From assembly GCA_024138025.1 (NCBI GenBank), contig JAMXBD010000583.1, positions 372,001 to 436,000 on the forward strand: DNA of 64,000 nt. Direction: 5' to 3'. This DNA comes from Combretum micranthum (Eukaryota > Streptophyta > Magnoliopsida > Myrtales > Combretaceae). This document shows, piece by piece, positions 59,175 through 64,000 of the stretch (position 1 is its first letter; each line of letters begins with the position of its first letter). Both the position numbers and the translations under genes were made by a program. A model generated the notes under the pieces. It saw only the letters and a list, made by a program, of their open reading frames with translations, was not told the DNA's origin and ran no database searches.

Positions 59175-61595
59175 TCTTGTATGCTCACGTGGTTGTTGCA
59201 TTTCATGTTTGAATAATAAACTTGATTGAAATTTACTTCGAGTATGAATTTTGGGATTTACTCACTAAGCCCATAAGCTTACCCCTATAGTATTTGTATT
59301 CTCAGGAACACCTATTTTGAGCCCGAGGTTTCCAGTATCCGTATACGTTTTATGTTGAAGCTTTTGGAGGAAATCTACTCGAAGACTTAGATTAGAATTC
59401 CTTTGAAATTTTAATTTTGGATGTTATGAAGTTTATCTCGATCCTTGGAATTAGCGGGGGTATGCCCCTAAGAAATTATGTAACAGACCTTTGGTTATTT
59501 ATGATATGATATACTTTATTTCTGGATTCTTGTATGTTTATCTTTACTTGCTTAAACTATGCTTCCCAAAAGCGTCTCCTATTACCGTGTTAGACGCCTT
59601 ACATATAATACTAAGGCTTTCGCATGATTAAGGTAGCCATTCTTAAGCCTTGATATTATATGTGGCGGACTGCCACGTTAGGGTACCTTTCGGGGCGTGA
59701 CAATTCCTCCAAGCTTTCTTTATGTTCATCTACTTAGTATGAACTTATTGTGTGTTTTCTAAAACCATGAGGTTAAGAAAGCAACAATAGGTTCATACTT
59801 TATTTTTGTTCATAATCACAATTCCTTTATGTTCTTTTATGTTTCTTTTATGATCATAGCTATCTAAATATCTATATAGCTATATATATTATTTAAGAGC
59901 ATATAAGCCCATTGTCTTGCAATTTATTTACCTTTCATGCAATTTATTTACTTCATTGCAATTTATTTATTTCAAGTTGTTTTTAAGACTAGTCATTCTA
60001 GTCTTAGACTTGTCCTCATCAAGTAAAAACAATTCCTTTTCTTTTCTTTTCAGGACTAGTCTTTTCTTAGTCCCGGGGTACCTTGATGAAGCTAAGGTCC
60101 CAATACTTGATTTACTTTCTTATTTTCTTAATCTTTCAAGTTATTATGTTCCTTTATATTTCTATGGTTTATGATTCATAATCATGCATGAACATAATAT
60201 TTTTGTCTCAACAAAAATAAAGGAGGAAGTGTTTTCTTAAACTAAAGGTTCTTTTTAAATAAATGTAGAACATAGATTTCTTAAAAACTCATGAACATGC
60301 TTGGAAATGATTTTTTTTTTAAATAAAAAAAGGTTTATGAAAACTTATCTTTCATCAAGAAATAGAAATTCTTTTGGAATCATTACAAGAAACAAAAATA
60401 TCATTTTATTACCTTTATGTTAGAATCCAAGTTTAGAAAATAAAACCACTCCTTAGGAAATTAAAGTAATTGCAAGAAATTAAATTTAATCTTAAAAAAA
60501 AAGAAATATTCATCTCAAATAACCCAAGAATCCTTCCAAAAGTAAAATGAATATTCCAATAAAATCTCAAAGTTAAAGTCTTTTAAAACCTTACTTTTCA
60601 TAAGTTGAGACAACTTCATTTACTTCATACATTTGTTATGAGTCATTACATATATGTATATACCATTCAAAAGTTTACAAAATACTTGAAATATTCATCT
60701 TTTCAAATAAGCTTTATTTACAAGAAGGAAAACAAGACTTTGCAAATTCTTGGCAAATCTGGTCGCTGCTTTTTCGGAACCCAAATGATATAGTTTTATG
60801 AAAATAATCTTAGAAATGCGTAGATCTTTTTGAGTAGGTAGAAAATGGTATATTATACGCGAAATTCCGAGTTAAAATGAGCAAGTTATGGCCATTTTAA
60901 GTTGGAATTTCTCCTTATATGATTTTACCGCGATTTTAAGAAAAGTTTAGAATCTTGAAGAATAGAAGTTCATGAAATACTCATCTTGGGTATTCTTCTT
61001 TCTTTTAGATAATCTCGAGGAGGATTGTTCATATCTCGAAGATTACTATGATTAGTAGAAATCCCGAACAACTCATCCATTTTAAGAAATGTGTCATCAT
61101 GGCTGAGTGAGTTTATTCCCTGTTATTTTTCATACTCTTGATTGTGCTAGTAAAATTAGTTGCACTAGAATTTAGGCAAAATAAAAAGGAAGTGTATGAT
61201 AATATGTTGAAAGAATACTAAGTACATCGAAACTCGATTTATTTATAATAAAGTTGTATGTGCATTAATATCTTGAAGTGTTTGAAATTGGTTGATCACT
61301 TGAAAGAAGTTAAATGTAACTACTATACTTTAATTAAGAAATTATTCATGCACTTCATATGTTGAGTCACATTCATTTACTACTATACAATTGGTGGGAC
61401 AAGTGTATAATAGTGGTGGTAGGTAGAACCGGTATATCATGTAAGTGGCGAGTAGGAGCCGGTAAAAACCACAAAAATTTATGGCTAGTAGGAGCCTGTA
61501 ATAACTACAAGTTTTTGATGACGTATAGGAGCCGGTAAGATTTATAAAAGTGTTTTTAAAAGTTGTGGCTGTAATTGACCTGAATACCCAATCCC

Positions 61596-61644
61596 GAATG
61601 AAGGGTGTAATTCATTCAACATATGATTCTTGGAAAGTCATATG
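61596..61644 (+). other. HP1/HP2 hairpin pair, copy in LTR-L
   Basis: HP1: GAATGAA, loop GGGTGTAA, TTCATTC (61596-61617). HP2: CATATGA, loop TTCTTGGAAAG, TCATATG (61620-61644). Confidence 0.75.
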
Positions 61645-63294
61645 TCCTGTATGCTCATGTGGTCATTGCATTCCATATGTTTGAATAATAAACTTAGTTG
61701 ATAATTTATCTTGAGTATGAATTTTGGGATTTACTCACTAAGCCCATAAGCTTACACCTCTATAGGTATTTGTATTCTCAGGAACACCTGTTTTTGGTAC
61801 CCGAGGTCTCCCCATATCTGTGTAAGTTTTATATATTGAAGCTTTTGGAGGAAATCTGCTCGAAGACTTAGATTAAAATTCCTTTGAAATCTTTAATGTA
61901 GTATTTTGTATGTTGTAAAGGCTATCAAGATCCTTGGGATTAGCGGGGGTATGCTCCTATGAAACCATGTAATTGACCTTTGGTTATTAATGATATAATA
62001 TCTTTTATTTCTGAATTCTTGTATGTTTATCTTTACTTGCTTAACCTATGCTTCCCAAAAGCGTCTCCTATTACCGTGCTAGACGCCTTACATATAATAC
62101 TAAGGCTTTTGCATGACTATGGTAACCATCCTTAAGCCTTGATATTATATGTAGCGGACTGCCATGTTTAGGGTATCCTTTAGGGCGTGACACATGTCAT
62201 TAATAAAAGCTCTAAAGAAATTTATGGAAATTAAACTCTTGAATAATTGTCATATGTGTACCCATTTAACTTAATAAGCTACCTTAAAGCTAAGATAATT
62301 AATTAAATAAATAATATTATATTATTATTTGCTCAAAAATTCGATGGGAAAGGGATGTATTACAACTGAGATTTATTGATGTTAGAGCAGTAGAAAAATT
62401 GAAGACACTTGGCTGAAATTACACCAAAATTCAACAAAACAATGATCCAAACCAATCAAGACCACCCAACTCAGCATCATAATAAATGTATAAGATTATG
62501 TGCAACTACAAGTTGCATTTTCGGTGGATCTTCCCCCACTTTCAGCCAAAAATTTACAGCTGCTCCTTGCTTATATATATATATATACACAATGAGCTAG
62601 CAAACAAAGCTTTTAAGCACTTAATAGATACATCAAAACCACAACACAACACACACAAGTAGCAAACTATCAAGCACAAATATAACCCCATATAAAACAC
62701 CCACAACAAGATGTAAATGGAAGTTTAAGAAGTAAAGAAGTGAAGGTAAGTAAAAATTCATTTTAAGTTTGTAAATGAAATAAACAATAGCTTAAACAAT
62801 ATTTCTATTTAACTTAGGTTCATTTCAAGCTCGGGAAAGGATCGAACCTCACCTTGGTAGTCCAATCAAGGTAATATCGCATCCTAAAACTCCATGTATG
62901 TATTATGATATGTAAAAGCTAGGAAATCATAGAGTGTGATGATTAAAAGGTGTTATATGTATCGATATATCGCATATGATACATCTAAAGTATGTAAAAA
63001 CACTTAGAAGTAGTTTAAACATAAGTATAATATATAAATAAATTAGGAAAATTGAAATTTGAAATAGAAGAGAACAAGGAAGATGATAAACAGTACCTAC
63101 ATCGGCCCTACGTTGATAGTGTACTTGCCAATGTCGGCGGTGTTGGGGCGATGTTCCCTGGAACAAAAGCTATGCAATTTTTGAAAACACGTAAATTGAA
63201 AGAACGCTAGCATCTGGAGTTTCATGCCGGCGTGGTTCATGCCCGCATACGTTGTAACGCTGGCGGCCTTTGAAGCCAGCATTCCTTGGAGCTC

Positions 63295-63378
63295 GAAGCG
63301 TATAAAATTTACACGAATACCAATAACTCAATGCTCAATGCCGACGGTATTGGAGCCGGTATACGTGTAAAATTTCTC
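63295..63378. repeat. Inverted repeat in the GC-richer block
   Basis: The left arm TAAAATTTACACGAATACC (about 63302-63320) and right arm GGTATACGTGTAAAATTT (about 63358-63375) pair with one mismatch and one gap. A second dyad GCTGGC/GCCAGC is at about 63259-63280. Confidence 0.65.
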
Positions 63379-63395
63379 CTGGAACGAATATGTTC

Positions 63396-63396
<1 letters not shown>

Positions 63397-63439
<43 letters not shown>

Positions 63440-63440
63440 T
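63397..63440. repeat. (ATA)n trinucleotide microsatellite
   Basis: About 14 uninterrupted AAT/ATA triplets. Confidence 0.95.
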
Positions 63441-64000
63441 AATAGAAAGTAAAAATATTATAAATAAGTAAATGTAAATAATTTTAAGACTAACAAGCTT
63501 AAATATTTGTTGAGTACTATATTTTAATAACCATTTACAACTAAAAGACATTTTAGCTAATTAGACAAAACAATTAGATTATAAAAATTGTCCAATAATC
63601 ATTTCATTTAGATAAATATATAAGAATGGAAAATTAAAATAACTTAAAATTACAAATAATGTGATTCTTAAAAATAACATATGATAATTTGAAATGGAAT
63701 CAACAAAAGCACGATGAAACTAAAAATTAAAAAATAAATACTAGTTACCGTAAAATAAACAAACTAACAAACGATATAAAAATAATAATGATAATACTGA
63801 GCTATTAAACACAAACTCTATAATTACTCGATAAAATAAAAATTTAAGTTTAGTAAATACTCAATATATAATATTCACGCTTTAAGAAAACTACAAATAT
63901 GTTAGATAAATAATTAAAGAACTAAATAATAAATATAACTATATAAATAGAAATTTCAATAAGATAGATAAGGTTGACAAACAAAAAAAAAAAAAACTAA

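Larger units (their letters stand above)
49308..59702 (+). mobile_element. Element N: complete but frameshifted Tekay-like chromovirus
   Basis: The 10.4 kb element has TSD ATTCC at 49303-49307 and 59703-59707. Order: 5' LTR 49308-50487, PBS 50496-50507, gag, protease, RT, RNase H, integrase, chromodomain-like tail, PPT 56473-56484, 3' LTR 56486-59702. Where they overlap, the two LTRs look roughly 96% alike over about 260 bp counted by eye, so insertion was fairly recent. Each pol domain is broken by small frameshifts. The 5' LTR lacks about 2.06 kb including the promoter, so transcription from it is unlikely. Tekay/Del placement rests on RT, integrase and tail resemblance. Confidence 0.9.
56486..59702 (+). 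mobile_element. Element N 3' LTR, full length
   Basis: 3217 bp, TGTAAATCCCCG to TTTCGGGGCGTGACA. TATAAATA 57162-57169, TTTAG|GTAAG near 57275, triple hairpin about 57563-57653, 51-bp dyad 58396-58446, GA|GTGAGT near 58640, TAGGAGCC cassette near 58977-59076, HP1/HP2 59125-59174. It differs from LTR-I mainly by single-base gaps and a few substitutions. Confidence 0.95.
48474..62192 (+). mobile_element. LTR-L: solo giant LTR, split by complete element N
   Basis: Starts TGTAAATCCCCG and ends TTTAGGGCGTGACA. The TSD CATGT is at 48469-48473 and 62193-62197. Its own parts, 48474-49307 and 59708-62192, total about 3.3 kb. TATAAATA is at 49172-49179. A triple-hairpin cluster lies near 59984-60070, the 51-bp dyad at 60861-60911, the TAGGAGCC cassette near 61448-61548 and HP1/HP2 at 61596-61644. 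N entered just after the TTTTAGGTAA site. Confidence 0.93.
62193..64000 (+). mobile_element. LTR-M, proposed second part, running off the window
   Basis: Follows the L TSD. No convincing gene. It contains a (TA)n run near 62573-62585 with a short CA-rich stretch behind it, GAAG|GTAAGT near 62742, and a GC-richer block at 63100-63380. The order TATA-like run, leader, AGGTAAG resembles a giant LTR. The element's end lies outside the window. Confidence 0.35.

Noticed and set aside
63286..63471. Frame with an asparagine run
   Set aside because: The run is a translated (AAT)n microsatellite.

Overview
This 64 kb window looks like intergenic DNA from a large, AT-rich flowering-plant genome. I see no host protein gene, tRNA, rRNA or CRISPR. 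Almost every base can be assigned to Ty3/gypsy-type LTR retrotransposons. Most are giant-LTR elements whose LTRs begin TGTAAA(T/C)CCC and end (C/T)GGGGCGTGACA, with a primer-binding site (PBS) matching initiator Met-tRNA (TGGTATCAGAGC). The pol of the one complete copy resembles the Tekay/Del chromovirus lineage. The species cannot be read from the sequence.

The layout is a deep nest, reconstructed from 5-bp target-site duplications (TSDs) visible on both sides of most insertions. Left part: the 3' part of an LTR (P, 1-2248), then a possible leader remnant of an old degenerate Ty3/gypsy element D. A gag-only element A (2886-13581, TSD GGATT) sits in it, and each of A's two LTRs carries its own solo LTR: B1 (3260-7574, TSD GGCGA) and B2 (9644-13114, TSD CTTTA). 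D gag-pro-RT follows (about 13825-16396), is split by minus-strand solo LTR C (16397-19423), resumes to about 20281, and is then cut by a minus-strand LTR start K (20282).

Middle part: solo LTR G (20821-47652, TSD TTGTA) is broken by F (21480-30344, itself holding minus-strand E 22372-27743, TSD CTCTT), H1 (31382-38017, minus, TSD ACTTG, itself holding H2 33286-36548, TSD AAGAG), I (39252-42511, TSD TGCAA) and J (43540-47201, minus, TSD TATAC).

Right part: solo LTR L (48474-62192, TSD CATGT) holds the only complete giant-LTR element, N (49308-59702, TSD ATTCC). N has a 5' LTR with a 2.06 kb deletion, a PBS, frameshifted gag/protease/RT/RNase H/integrase/chromodomain-like reading frames, a polypurine tract (PPT) and a 3.2 kb 3' LTR. 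The flanks of G and L (47653-48473, 62193-64000) probably belong to a further LTR, M, open at the window edge.

The most interesting signal is not a gene. The giant LTRs share short dyads. Two adjacent hairpins (HP1/HP2) keep their loop sequences (GGGYGTAAA and TTCC-GGA) while both stem arms change together between copies, which is the pattern expected of a selected RNA or DNA structure. They lie inside what looks like a conserved two-intron layout within the LTR. Other shared blocks are a 51-bp dyad, a triple-hairpin cluster and a short repeat cassette that differs between subfamilies. All pairings and boundaries were read by eye. No alignment, folding or database search was run.
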